Source: an uncultured Lachnospiraceae bacterium (lineage in GTDB: Bacteria; Bacillota; Clostridia; Lachnospirales; Lachnospiraceae). Taken from it: 64,000 nucleotides of DNA. Location: the NCBI GenBank assembly GCA_910583605.1, contig CAJTXN010000010.1:1-64000 (forward strand), given 5' to 3'. The position numbers and the translations under genes were made by a program. Every line of letters begins with the position of its first letter. The first letter of the stretch is position 1. Positions 16,854 through 24,759 of the stretch are shown one piece after another. A model generated the notes under the pieces. The model saw only the letters and a list, made by a program, of their open reading frames with translations. It was not told where the DNA came from and did no database searches.

Positions 16854-17927
16854 ATGTTTGATAGATTAGAAGACCTTTTACAGCGTTTTGAGGAATTGAT
16901 GTTGGAATTAAATGATCCTTCCATTGCAAATGACCAGGACAGATTTCGTAAACTGATGAAAGAGCAGGCAAATCTGACACCAATTGTTGAAGCTTATCGG
17001 GAATACAAGCAGTGCAGGGATACCGTGGAAGAAAGCCTTGCGATTCTGGATGAGGAAAGCGATGAGGAGATGCGGGAACTTGCCAAGGAAGAATTAAACG
17101 ATTCCAAGGCAAGGATTGAAGAATTGGAGAATGAATTAAAGATATTACTTTTGCCGAAAGACCCGAATGACGATAAGAATGTTATTGTGGAAATCCGTGC
17201 CGGCGCCGGAGGAGACGAAGCGGCACTGTTTGCGGCAGAGATTTATCGTATGTATGTCCATTATGCCGAAAACAGACGCTGGAAAGTGGAAATGGTTGAA
17301 TGTGAGGAAATCGGAATCGGTGGTCTGAAGAATGTAACCTTTATGGTTACCGGTCAGGGGGCATATTCGGTATTAAAATATGAATCCGGTGTTCATCGTG
17401 TTCAGCGGGTACCGGAAACGGAGTCCGGCGGCAGGATTCATACTTCTACGATTACTGTTGCGGTTATGCCGGAAGCGGAGGAAGTGGATATCCAGATTGA
17501 TGAAAAAGATATTCGTATTGACGTTATGCGTGCTTCAGGAAACGGCGGTCAGTGTGTCAATACAACGGATTCTGCCGTACGTCTGACACATTTTCCATCC
17601 GGCATCGTGGTTTACAGCCAGACAGAGAAATCCCAGCTTCAGAATAAGGCAAAGGCATATGCACTTTTAAGAGCAAAATTGTATGATATTGAGTGTCAGA
17701 AGGCCCATGATGCGGAAGCGGAAGCCAGAAGAAGCCAGATTGGTACCGGTGACCGTTCAGAGAAGATAAGAACCTACAATTTCCCGCAGGGACGTGTGAC
17801 GGACCATAGAATCGGGCTTACGCTGTATAAACTGGATAAGATTATGAACGGTGAGATTCAGGAGATAATTGATGCCTGTATAGCGGCGGATCAAAGTGCA
17901 AAATTAGCTAAGATGCAGGATAACTAG
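16854..17927 (+). CDS. prfA: Peptide chain release factor 1
   Basis: A 357-residue RF1, recognising UAA and UAG. The N-terminal helical domain is followed by the stop-codon recognition domain, with RVPETESGGRIHTSTITVAV carrying the RF1-type P-x-T tripeptide (PET). The peptidyl-hydrolase motif GGQ is at 231-233 in the sequence ASGNGGQCVNTTDSAVRLTH, where Asn and Cys replace the Ala and His common in E. coli, a variation that does not touch the GGQ. The length is normal. Gln233 is the target of PrmC, encoded just upstream with a 47-base gap. A terminator follows. Confidence 0.95.
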   Translation: MFDRLEDLLQRFEELMLELNDPSIANDQDRFRKLMKEQANLTPIVEAYREYKQCRDTVEESLAILDEESDEEMRELAKEELNDSKARIEELENELKILLLPKDPNDDKNVIVEIRAGAGGDEAALFAAEIYRMYVHYAENRRWKVEMVECEEIGIGGLKNVTFMVTGQGAYSVLKYESGVHRVQRVPETESGGRIHTSTITVAVMPEAEEVDIQIDEKDIRIDVMRASGNGGQCVNTTDSAVRLTHFPSGIVVYSQTEKSQLQNKAKAYALLRAKLYDIECQKAHDAEAEARRSQIGTGDRSEKIRTYNFPQGRVTDHRIGLTLYKLDKIMNGEIQEIIDACIAADQSAKLAKMQDN

Positions 17928-17988
17928 GGGAGATAGGGCTTGTTTTGGTGTGAGATTGAAAATTAGATAATGAGATGTAAAAATAGAG

Positions 17989-18027
17989 TGCTCTATATCA
18001 GTTTATGTGGCTGATATAGAGCATTTT
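17989..18027 (+). terminator. prfA Rho-independent terminator
   Basis: A perfect 13-bp stem, TGCTCTATATCAG (17989-18001) with CTGATATAGAGCA (18011-18023), a 9-base loop, and TTTT after it. It closes the rho-prfA block and marks the left side of the accessory region. Confidence 0.85.
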
Positions 18028-18152
18028 GTGTGCGGAGAATTTTGGTGAGATTTGGTGGTAGAGGGAGCGAAGGTGTCGAAAATGCTGTTGTGGAAATGGT
18101 TGGAGTATTATATAATTGGTACTATTAAATGCAATTTGTGGAGATGAAATGT

Positions 18153-18321
18153 ATGCTTGAAATTAAATTTTACGATACAATTGATGATATACTCTTGGAG
18201 TTTGCAGTTATTATATGAAATTGAAAAAATTATTATATGTGATGAGTTGGTAGAAAATTGGACATATCCTTTAATTCAACCTAAATTGATTGAAGAAGCT
18301 ACAAAAAGAGGATATTTATAA
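18153..18321 (+). pseudogene. Nudix hydrolase remnant with internal deletion
   Basis: Reading from ATG 18153 gives MLEIKFYDTIDDILLEFAVI, the usual start of a family of small Nudix (8-oxo-dGTP diphosphatase-like) proteins, and then a stop. In the next frame the sequence resumes at LYEIEKIIICDEL and ends WTYPLIQPKLIEEATKRGYL, the usual C-terminus of the same family. The central part with the Nudix box (GX5EX7REUXEEXGU) is missing, so a deletion with a frameshift has removed the active site. The fragment order and family assignment are from memory of the family, not from alignment. It is immediately upstream of the APH-like kinase. Confidence 0.65.
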
Positions 18322-18366
18322 AACACAATTTGTAGGAAATGGAAAATTGAAGTTTGGAGTGAATAT

Positions 18367-19161
18367 ATGAATCAATTACATATGCCTTTAAAAATAAGAT
18401 TTTTGATTGATAAAAAGCCATTTATAGTGGATGACATTGGAATGTCTGGTAATCAGGTGTTAGTTTTTGAAGATATGGTTTTAAAAATAGAGGATAATTC
18501 GACATCTATGGCAAAACAAGTGCAAGTGATGCAATGGCTGGAAGGAAAAATTCCAGTACCACAGGTACTGGAATATGAAGAGGAAAATGGAAAATGCTAT
18601 CTGCTGATGTCAAGAATAGACGGGGAAATGTCTTCTAATACTTATTACTTGGAGCATCCTAATATTCTTTTAAAAGCATTGGCTTTTGGATTGAAAATGT
18701 TATGGGAAGTAGATGTTTTAGAATGTCCACGAGTGAGGGATTTGGATACGGTGCTAAAAGAAGCACGTATGCAAGTGGAGAATAATTTTGTGGATTTAGA
18801 TAATGTAGAGTCGACTACTTTTGGGAAAGATGGTTTTGAAAGTCCAAGACATTTATTGGAGTGGCTAGAGAGTAATCGTCCTCCATTTGAACCAGTATTT
18901 TCTCATGGAGATTATTGTCTTCCAAATGTCTTTTTAGAAAGTGGACAAATAAAGGGATTTATAGATTTGGACAAAGCAGGGATTGGGGATAAATGGAATG
19001 ACATTGCACTTTGTTATAGAAGTTTGAAGCATAATTTTGATGGTACATATGGAGGGAAAGTATACGAAGATTTTAATCCTGATATGTTATTTGATATATT
19101 AGGAATTGAACCAAATTGGAAGAAGATTAATTATTTTCTTTTACTAGATGAATTGTTTTAA
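18367..19161 (+). CDS. APH(3')-family aminoglycoside phosphotransferase-like kinase
   Basis: A 264-residue kinase with the same length and architecture as APH(3')-III. The nucleotide-binding N-lobe is followed by the catalytic loop FSHGDYCLPNVFLESG (Asp182), the metal-binding FIDLDKAGIGDKWNDIALCYRS (Asp200), and the C-terminal NYFLLLDELF, each matching APH(3') enzymes that phosphorylate the 3'-hydroxyl of kanamycin-type drugs. It is diverged from the mobile APH(3')-IIIa, so whether it confers resistance is unknown. The ATG has only a weak upstream purine stretch (TTGGAGTG). The A+T-rich sequence and the neighbouring Nudix remnant suggest acquired DNA. Confidence 0.82.
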   Translation: MNQLHMPLKIRFLIDKKPFIVDDIGMSGNQVLVFEDMVLKIEDNSTSMAKQVQVMQWLEGKIPVPQVLEYEEENGKCYLLMSRIDGEMSSNTYYLEHPNILLKALAFGLKMLWEVDVLECPRVRDLDTVLKEARMQVENNFVDLDNVESTTFGKDGFESPRHLLEWLESNRPPFEPVFSHGDYCLPNVFLESGQIKGFIDLDKAGIGDKWNDIALCYRSLKHNFDGTYGGKVYEDFNPDMLFDILGIEPNWKKINYFLLLDELF

Positions 19162-19197
19162 GTATGCGATTCTTGGAATTTGAAGGAGGGAACAACT

Positions 19198-19953
19198 ATG
19201 TCATATTATGTATATGAAGAGGTTGCAAGAACTAAGAAAGTTTTAGCAAAGAATACAACGGAAAGGAATAGAGGCATAAGATATTATTGTCCTAATTATG
19301 AGTGTGATGCAAGAATGTTTTTGTGGAATTTAGATGGTGAGAGTAAATCATTCTTTAGGTCATCGGGAAAGCCTGGGCATGCAGAAGGATGTCCATATGG
19401 TTCTGATAATACATATAGTCCAGAAAAAACAAAAGAAGAAGGATTTGAAGCTGATGAGGCAATTAGTAATCTAATGGTAGCGGTTACCTCAAAAGATGGA
19501 AAGAAAGTTAATCCGAAACCACCGAAAGAAGAGGAGTCTAAGGAAGCGGTTGTGCCTCATACGATTAAACAGATTTACGATATGTGTAAAGTACATTATT
19601 GTAAAGAGACATTTAATGGTCAAATAATTGGTCAAATTCTATTAGATACTAGAAGTAGTTATATGTATCCAAAAGGTGTTTTTGGATATAGGATAATTGA
19701 AGCGAAATGTATGTCGCGATTATATGATAATACAAACATTTATCTTGAAACACCGATCGATAATGTGCGTTATCATTTGAAATTGCATTTTATTGATGTG
19801 AATTTATATAAAGAAGTTCGAAACTTGCTTTACAATAATACAAATCATGTGATAGCTATAGCAGGAAAGTGGGAAAGTTCAGGTGAATATAATTGTTTTG
19901 TTACAGAATTTAATAGTAAGAGACAAATCAAAGTTTTAAAGAGAACTATTTAA
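19198..19953 (+). CDS. Hypothetical protein with a CoiA-like zinc-finger start
   Basis: A 251-residue protein of unknown function. Residues 27-67 have a metal-binding pattern: YYCPNYECDARMF, then FFRSSGKPGHAEGCPYG, that is C-x5-C ... F-x-R ... H-x4-C, resembling the zinc module at the start of CoiA-like proteins and of some phage-linked nucleases. A charged, proline-rich linker (about 95-120) leads to a C-terminal region with no motif I recognise. The start is the ATG after GAAGGAGGG; the sequence is AT-rich like the neighbouring kinase gene. Confidence 0.6.
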   Translation: MSYYVYEEVARTKKVLAKNTTERNRGIRYYCPNYECDARMFLWNLDGESKSFFRSSGKPGHAEGCPYGSDNTYSPEKTKEEGFEADEAISNLMVAVTSKDGKKVNPKPPKEEESKEAVVPHTIKQIYDMCKVHYCKETFNGQIIGQILLDTRSSYMYPKGVFGYRIIEAKCMSRLYDNTNIYLETPIDNVRYHLKLHFIDVNLYKEVRNLLYNNTNHVIAIAGKWESSGEYNCFVTEFNSKRQIKVLKRTI

Positions 19954-20030
19954 AGAATTTCAAGTTGCAATACAAAAAATATCATGTTAACATACCACAC
20001 ACTTTAAGACAAAGGAGGTGTGGTAAGACA

Positions 20031-20331
20031 TGGAATTCAGTAACAATAAGTGCTAGTCAGTAGTTATGTAATGGTTCAATTCTTTTTGAAACAATTATTC
20101 AAGGAAAATTTCATTGATACAGACACCTGTGTATTTGCCTTGAATATGGCAAAAGATGAATGTGAACATAAACAGAAAAAACATTGATGTAAAGCAATGT
20201 ATGCGTATAGCACCTAAATTGGCTTTAGTAGCGTATGTGCATAGCACCCAATCAGGCGGCGAAACTGGAGAAGATGCAGGAAGACTGAGCAGGTTTTGTA
20301 TGAAATTGATAGTAGCATAGATGATTTATAA
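20031..20331 (+). pseudogene. Degenerate coding remnants in the 527-base gap 19954-20480
   Basis: This gap holds no intact gene. A strong AAGGAGGTG precedes an eight-codon frame (MEFSNNKC). A 38-codon frame at 20071-20187 begins MVQFFLKQLFKENF. Further on, NQAAKLEKMQED in one frame and QVLYEIDSSIDDL in another look like the broken end of a longer protein, and two near copies of ATGCGTATAGCACC occur at about 20199 and 20233. I cannot name the source; mobile-element debris is the likely explanation. The last 150 bases are AT-rich and hold nothing I recognise. Confidence 0.35.
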
Positions 20332-20480
20332 AAAGTAATGCTCTTTGCATTTTGAATAAAACAACATGATATAGGATATTATAAATATAAAACAAAAAAA
20401 TGTTTTGAGAATTATATGATTATGTGATATAATCAAAAAAATAACATATAAAAACAAAAAAATGATTTACAGGAGGATTT

Positions 20481-21752
20481 ATGATACTTGGGTATAAATT
20501 TAAAAATTTCATGTCATTTCGAGAAAATGTAGAATTCTCCATGTTAGCATCAAAGACAAAAGTTAAGACAAGATTTCCTAATAACTACTCTTCCGCACAT
20601 ACTGGAATTGATGTATTAAAAACCGCAGTAATAGTAGGTGAAAATGCCGGTGGAAAATCAAACTTTGTTAGAAGTTTATCTTATCTACAATCCTTTTTTA
20701 AGGAAACTGATACTGTAAAAGCTTTTAGAAATACAGTTAATACTAACAACAATACTGATTTTTGCCCTCAAGAAAATAATACTTTACAAGTTTTTGATAT
20801 TGAAATATTTATTAGAGAAAGTGGCATTTATCAATATCATTTAGAAGTAGATTTTATTGGTGTTGTAAAAGAATCTCTAAAATATAAAAAGCAGATGAAA
20901 AATAAATATAAATTAATATTATCTGTGGAAAGAGATGCACATTCCGTAAACTGTAAGAGAAACAATGAGAAATGCAGTACATCTAAAGAATGTCAAGCTA
21001 ATGTTAAAGTCGTATATAGAATTGATATACCAGACATTGAATCTGAAATAGAGGAATCTTTGGAAAAAGCAACAAACAGTCATAAACCTTTGGGATTGAC
21101 TATAAGCAAATTAGCGATGTTAGGGTATGAATATGCTATCAATTTTACAGAATGGATAAAAGAATCTTTATGTCCGGAAACCAATATAATAAATTATGAT
21201 ATCTACAAATCTATGCGAAACGAAGAAGGAGATTTACGGATATTGCATGATTCAAGATATTTAGATATCTTTAGGATGATTGATTATAGCATTATAGACG
21301 TCAAGTTAGATGAAGAAAAACCATTTTCCAAAACGCTTGTCATAAGGAGAAAAAAGGATGGCAGCACTTTCAGCAGGGAACTTGGACATGATTCAAGCGG
21401 AGTCCGTGAATTTTTTGTCTGGGCGGTTCAAATCTTTAAAGTTGTATATGAAAATAAAATTGTCTTTGCTGATGAAATGGATCGAGTGTTAAACCCTGTT
21501 TTGTCTGATAGAGTTATTTCATTTATATCCGGAAAAAAACATTATGGACAATTTATTTTTACTACACACAATGTTTTACATCTTGATTTGAAAAATTATA
21601 TGAAGGAACAAATTTATTTTGTCACAAAGGATATTGAAACTTTGGAATCCGAACTTTATTCATTGGCTGATTTCCCGGAAATAAGATATGAAACTACTAA
21701 AATATACGAATTTTATATGAAAGGTATTTTAGGAGGTACAGCTATTGAGTAA
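20481..21752 (+). CDS. AAA family ATPase, RloA/AbiL(i)-like
   Basis: A 423-residue SMC/OLD-type ATPase that begins MILGYKFKNFMSF, as many AAA_15/AAA_21 proteins do. Walker A is GENAGGKSNF near residues 53-62, a RELGHDSSGVREFF signature-like region follows, and IVFADEMDRVLNP near 331-343 is the Walker B, with a terminal FTTHNV His. Proteins of this type pair with RloB (DUF4435-like/TOPRIM-related) in type I restriction-associated or abortive-infection (AbiL) loci. Directly downstream and overlapping by eight bases is a truncated RloB-like gene, so this ATPase is probably the surviving half of a defence pair. AGGAGG precedes the ATG. The sequence is AT-rich. Confidence 0.75.
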   Translation: MILGYKFKNFMSFRENVEFSMLASKTKVKTRFPNNYSSAHTGIDVLKTAVIVGENAGGKSNFVRSLSYLQSFFKETDTVKAFRNTVNTNNNTDFCPQENNTLQVFDIEIFIRESGIYQYHLEVDFIGVVKESLKYKKQMKNKYKLILSVERDAHSVNCKRNNEKCSTSKECQANVKVVYRIDIPDIESEIEESLEKATNSHKPLGLTISKLAMLGYEYAINFTEWIKESLCPETNIINYDIYKSMRNEEGDLRILHDSRYLDIFRMIDYSIIDVKLDEEKPFSKTLVIRRKKDGSTFSRELGHDSSGVREFFVWAVQIFKVVYENKIVFADEMDRVLNPVLSDRVISFISGKKHYGQFIFTTHNVLHLDLKNYMKEQIYFVTKDIETLESELYSLADFPEIRYETTKIYEFYMKGILGGTAIE

Positions 21753-21879
21753 AAAAATTCGAGAGACAAAAAAGAACTTCAAAGTTTTTTGTGAAGGGGA
21801 TACTGAATATAATTATATAGACGAAATGCGTCGACAGAAAAGATTTTCTATAGCCATAAAGCACGTAATGGCGAATTAA
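21745..21879 (+). pseudogene. Truncated RloB/AbiL(ii)-like gene
   Basis: A TTG eight bases after AGGAGG and overlapping the end of the ATPase gene opens a 44-codon frame. It contains KKNFKVFCEGDTEYNYIDEM, the characteristic first strand and helix of RloB-family proteins (a conserved E-G-x-T-E metal-binding start), then stops after about 20 more residues. Full RloB proteins are around 200 residues, so the bulk of the enzyme is missing. The 150 bases that follow contain no continuation. Confidence 0.7.
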
Positions 21880-22033
21880 ATGTAAAAAAGCAGAAAGGAA
21901 AAGCACAGTCCAGACGAAAACGGCAAAGTCAAGAAATATTTGTGAAATAACAAGAAAGATGTTATAATAAAAGCCAAGCTTTAAGGCTTATTCAAAAATA
22001 TTCCCAGCAGGGGAGAAAGGCAGGGAAACAAAT

Positions 22034-22297
22034 ATGCACATCAGCTACAAACCGCTCTGGCATACACTGGTAGAGCGTGACATGAGGAAAGAGGATTTAA
22101 GGCTTGCCGCTGGTCTGACTACAAACATGATTGCCAACATGGGGAAGGAAGGGAAAAATATCAGCATGGATACATTAGTCCGCATTTGTGAAACACTGGA
22201 CTGTGGCATACTGGATGTGATTGAATTAGTCAGTGACAAGCCTTCCGTTACAGAAAAGAGAAAAAATAACAGAAAAAATAATAAAAAACAGGATTAA
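22034..22297 (+). CDS. Cro/C1-type helix-turn-helix regulator
   Basis: An 87-residue protein whose first 68 residues form a HTH_26-type DNA-binding domain: LWHTLVERDMRKEDLRLAAGLTTNMIANMGKEGKNIS, then TLVRICETLDCGILDVIEL. The tail is a run of Lys and Asn. This small regulator type is common in conjugative elements and prophages of Clostridia. It converges on the XRE regulator encoded on the other strand, and a bidirectional terminator lies between them. Confidence 0.82.
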   Translation: MHISYKPLWHTLVERDMRKEDLRLAAGLTTNMIANMGKEGKNISMDTLVRICETLDCGILDVIELVSDKPSVTEKRKNNRKNNKKQD

Positions 22298-22352
22298 ACA
22301 TAAACTTGTGGGCAGTTATTATACTTTCTATTTGAAGTTGTTGGAAAAACAG

Positions 22353-22376
22353 CCAGCCGAGAAACGGCTGGTTTTT
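22353..22376. terminator. Bidirectional terminator between convergent regulators
   Basis: CCAGCCG-AGAAA-CGGCTGG (22353-22371) is a 7-bp GC-rich hairpin followed by TTTTT. On the reverse strand the same stem is followed two bases later by TTTTT, so it can serve both converging genes. Confidence 0.75.
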
Positions 22377-22703
22377 CTATTCCTTTTTACGTTCCAATAC
22401 TGCCTGTATCATGGTAGCGGCTATTTCCTGCTGGCTGGGCGGTGTATTCTCCCACAGCTCTGTCAGTTCCCTGATTCTGCTGACATCATTATCTGTAAGT
22501 GAATCACGGAGCAGATAATCAGGAGAGATTTTCAGGGCATTGCAGATATTTATAAATACGGGCAGGCTGGGAACTTTTGTCCCGCCCTCAATCTGCCGCA
22601 GGTATGTTGCGTTGATGCTGCATAATTCGGAAAGCCTGTCAGCCGTATATCCACGCTCTTTCCTTGCCATATTGATACGTTTGCCTAATCCTTTTTCGTC
22701 CAT
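22377..22703 (-). CDS. XRE family transcriptional regulator
   Basis: A 108-residue protein. The N-terminal HTH is LGKRINMARKERGYTADRLSELCSINATYLRQIEGGTKVPSL, a canonical XRE helix-turn-helix; the C-terminal half is a short helical tail. The start used is the ATG with ACAGGAGGACAG just upstream on the reverse strand; a longer frame reaches 22733 but lacks a site. The gene diverges from the pair of small genes at 22844-23205, with two TAGACTATA repeats flanking the forward promoter, so it may repress them and itself. Confidence 0.85.
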   Translation of the reverse strand: MDEKGLGKRINMARKERGYTADRLSELCSINATYLRQIEGGTKVPSLPVFINICNALKISPDYLLRDSLTDNDVSRIRELTELWENTPPSQQEIAATMIQAVLERKKE

Positions 22704-22749
22704 CTGTCCTCCTGTTTCATAAGCTGTTAGCATTTATTTTGTTCACTTT

Positions 22750-22818
22750 TAGACTATATCAAACATAGGGATTGCAATAGCTTCTGAAAGGATATACAAT
22801 ATAAGCCTATAGACTATA
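22750..22818. promoter_or_regulatory. Two TAGACTATA direct repeats in the divergent region
   Basis: Identical nine-base sequences at 22750-22758 and 22810-22818, on either side of the forward promoter (22772-22800). They are candidate operators for the divergently encoded XRE regulator. Confidence 0.4.
22772..22800 (+). promoter_or_regulatory. Promoter of the SymE-like gene pair
   Basis: TTGCAA at 22772-22777 and TACAAT at 22795-22800, spacing 17, upstream of the ATG at 22844. Confidence 0.55.
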
Positions 22819-22843
22819 AAATATAAACGGGAGGAATAACAGA

Positions 22844-23032
22844 ATGGATTTAAACTGTTTCAGGGACATACTTTTCGATTTACTGAATGACAGCGAGGGA
22901 ATGGGGATTGCAGATATGAACGCAGACGAGCAGAACAGTATGATTGCTGTCAGGACAGAGAGAGGGAAAGTGTTTGAGATTGTATGCAGGGAAGCCACGG
23001 ATAGGGAGGACAGATGGAAGAACGCAGAATGA
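22844..23032 (+). CDS. Small hypothetical protein upstream of a SymE-like gene
   Basis: A 62-residue acidic protein with no family I recognise. GGGAGG lies ten bases before its ATG. Its 3' end overlaps the next gene by 19 bases, so the two are translationally coupled. A position next to a SymE-like toxin gene and a divergent XRE regulator suggests a small module carried by a mobile element; a role as antitoxin is possible but not shown. Confidence 0.5.
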   Translation: MDLNCFRDILFDLLNDSEGMGIADMNADEQNSMIAVRTERGKVFEIVCREATDREDRWKNAE

Positions 23033-23205
23033 AAGTTTATAAGGGACGGGGTGTTTATAAAGAAGCACCTCCGCAGATTCTTTTGCAGGGCAGATGGCTG
23101 GAACGGGCAGGATTTAACGCAGGGGATAAAATTACAGTGGATTGCCAGCAGGGGCGGCTTGTCATCACAAAGGATGAGCTAGAAGCGGATACTGCAACGG
23201 GATAA
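23014..23205 (+). CDS. SymE-like type I toxin family protein
   Basis: A 63-residue protein with the SymE/AbrB-like swapped-hairpin pattern: APPQILLQGRWLERAGFNAG followed by DKITVDCQQGRLVITKDELE. SymE of E. coli is an SOS-induced RNA-cleaving or nucleoid-condensing toxin controlled by an antisense RNA; Firmicutes homologues are less studied. Two starts are possible, ATG 23014 with GGGAGG upstream (chosen) and ATG 23029. No antisense promoter was recognised with confidence. Confidence 0.72.
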   Translation: MEERRMKVYKGRGVYKEAPPQILLQGRWLERAGFNAGDKITVDCQQGRLVITKDELEADTATG

Positions 23206-23324
23206 TTGACAGATATTGATATTTTATGAAGAATTTTTGTGAAAGCTTATTCCATCTGGAAAGACAATGTAATATAATAGAACCAACAAAAAAACGGAAT
23301 TTGTATACTTGAAAGGGAAGGAAT

Positions 23325-23861
23325 ATGTATCTATATCACTATTATGATAAAAAAGTCGGACCATTTCGTAATCTTTCTGATTTGAGTTTTGAAGAAGCTG
23401 AAATGGTTTTAGCGAAGATTAGGAAAGAAAAACCACAAACACAATGTGCATTTCGGCAGCAAAGCTATATTAAAGACAGGCTATTTTATGAAGATATTTT
23501 ACGAACGGAATTTAAAAAGAAACATGGGAAAATAGAGCGTTTTGTTCCCCACTATATGGTTGTTGAACATAGTCCATGGTTAAATACTTGGTATGAGGAT
23601 TGTGCTGTCATTAAAATACCGATTGAAGAATTTGATATAGAAACGCTATCTTTTACTTATGGCGATTCTCATCCAACTTTCAGTCCACGTATAAAAGATG
23701 GAAAAGAATACCGCAAAAAGCTGTATACCTATCAAGATATATTGAAAGTAATAGAAAAATATGGATTGCCGCAAGATTGGAACAATGAAGGACAGTTTGG
23801 TCCTGAACGATATATTGAGGTACATGTTTGGAGTGATAAAACAATAAGCAAATATCTTTGA
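23325..23861 (+). CDS. Conserved hypothetical protein
   Basis: A 178-residue soluble protein beginning MYLYHYYDKKVGPFRNLSDL. It has many aromatic residues and a conserved-looking central block (PHYMVVEHSPWLNTWYEDC) and C-terminal block (YGLPQDWNNEGQFGPERYIEVHVWS). I know similar hypothetical proteins from Clostridia but not their function; the pattern suggests an ADP-ribosyl- or nucleotide-handling fold only weakly, and I do not assign one. GGGAAGG precedes the ATG. The gene is isolated, with an AT-rich gap after it. Confidence 0.6.
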   Translation: MYLYHYYDKKVGPFRNLSDLSFEEAEMVLAKIRKEKPQTQCAFRQQSYIKDRLFYEDILRTEFKKKHGKIERFVPHYMVVEHSPWLNTWYEDCAVIKIPIEEFDIETLSFTYGDSHPTFSPRIKDGKEYRKKLYTYQDILKVIEKYGLPQDWNNEGQFGPERYIEVHVWSDKTISKYL

Positions 23862-24194
23862 AGTTAATTTGCTAAATTCCAGTTTGCCGGGCTGCTAAGC
23901 CTATGCAAATTCGATTTAATGATATCACCAGCACATCAGCAGAGTGATGTCAATCATAACATACTATATTCGAAAGAATGTCTATGCTTTCATCATTATA
24001 TATCTTTCTCTTTTATGTTATATAATCTCCTCTCTTTTGACGGATGTAACAGTTATTCCTTATGCAATAGTTAAAGGTTTGAATATAGAAAACTTTCGAA
24101 TAAATGAGACTTAGTCACGGAATATTTATAAAATATACTATAAACTATAAATATAATACAAAATAAACAATTCATTCTTAGGAGGTGCAGACAA
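23862..24194. other. AT-rich intergenic region with a distant inverted repeat
   Basis: A gap of 333 bases with no gene. TATTCGAAAG (23967-23976) and CTTTCGAATA (24093-24102) are perfect inverted copies 116 bases apart. A possible promoter for the FTR-trx pair is TTAGTC (24111-24116) with TATACT (24134-24139), spacing 17. Nothing else is recognised. Confidence 0.4.
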
Positions 24195-24395
24195 ATGAAA
24201 ATCACATTAAATCCTGATACAGAAATTGTCAGGACAGTTAAAGAAGGTCTGAAACGAACCGGCGGCTATTGTCCCTGCCGGATAGAGAGAAAAGATGAAT
24301 ATAAATGTATGTGCAGAGAATTTCAGGAACAGGTGAAAGACCCTGATTTTGAAGGGTATTGTCACTGTATGCTTTATTACAAATCACAGGATTAA
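24195..24395 (+). CDS. Ferredoxin-thioredoxin reductase catalytic-domain-like protein
   Basis: A 66-residue protein with three Cys-x-Cys pairs: CPC at 26-28, CMC at 38-40 and CHC at 56-58, within GGYCPCR, KCMCREF and GYCHCMLYY. This is the cysteine set of the FTR catalytic subunit, which holds a 4Fe-4S cluster next to a redox disulfide and passes electrons from ferredoxin to thioredoxin. The spacing (9 and 15 residues) differs from the classic plant/cyanobacterial 16 and 8, and the protein is little over half the usual length. It is encoded 13 bases before thioredoxin, which supports a redox partnership. A GGAGGTG site precedes the ATG. Confidence 0.75.
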   Translation: MKITLNPDTEIVRTVKEGLKRTGGYCPCRIERKDEYKCMCREFQEQVKDPDFEGYCHCMLYYKSQD

Positions 24396-24408
24396 AGGAG
24401 GAATAAAA

Positions 24409-24729
24409 ATGGCTGAATTACAGATAACAAAAAACAATTTTGAGGTGGAAGTGAAAAATTCCGAGATTCCCGTACTGCTTGATTTCTGGGCATCCTGGTG
24501 CGGTCCCTGTCAAATGCTTTCTCCTGTCATACGGGAAATTGCAGGGGAATATGAAGGCAAAGCTAAAATCGGTAAGGTGAATGTGGATGAGGAACCGGAA
24601 CTGGCTTCCCTGTTTGGAATTGCCAGTATTCCCACGGTTGTGGTCATGAAACAAGGTAAAGTAACGGATACTTCCATTGGATATAAACCGAAAGAGCAGA
24701 TTGCAGAGATGCTGGATAAGGAGTTATAA
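24409..24729 (+). CDS. trxA: Thioredoxin
   Basis: A 106-residue thioredoxin with the active site WASWCGPCQML (Cys31, Cys34), the buried Asp25 in LLDFW, and the cis-proline loop IPTVVV. It reduces disulfides of client proteins. It follows the FTR-like gene by 13 bases with AAAGGAGG as ribosome-binding site; the usual NADPH thioredoxin reductase is not in this window, so a ferredoxin-driven route through the neighbour is possible. An in-frame ATG at 24349 would overlap the upstream gene and is rejected. Confidence 0.93.
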   Translation: MAELQITKNNFEVEVKNSEIPVLLDFWASWCGPCQMLSPVIREIAGEYEGKAKIGKVNVDEEPELASLFGIASIPTVVVMKQGKVTDTSIGYKPKEQIAEMLDKEL

Positions 24730-24759
24730 AAACAATACAATTATGGTTGAAAATAATGT

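Noticed and set aside
24152..24157. A TATAAT before the FTR-like gene
   Set aside because: No -35 at a suitable distance; a TATACT with TTAGTC 17 bases upstream is the better candidate.
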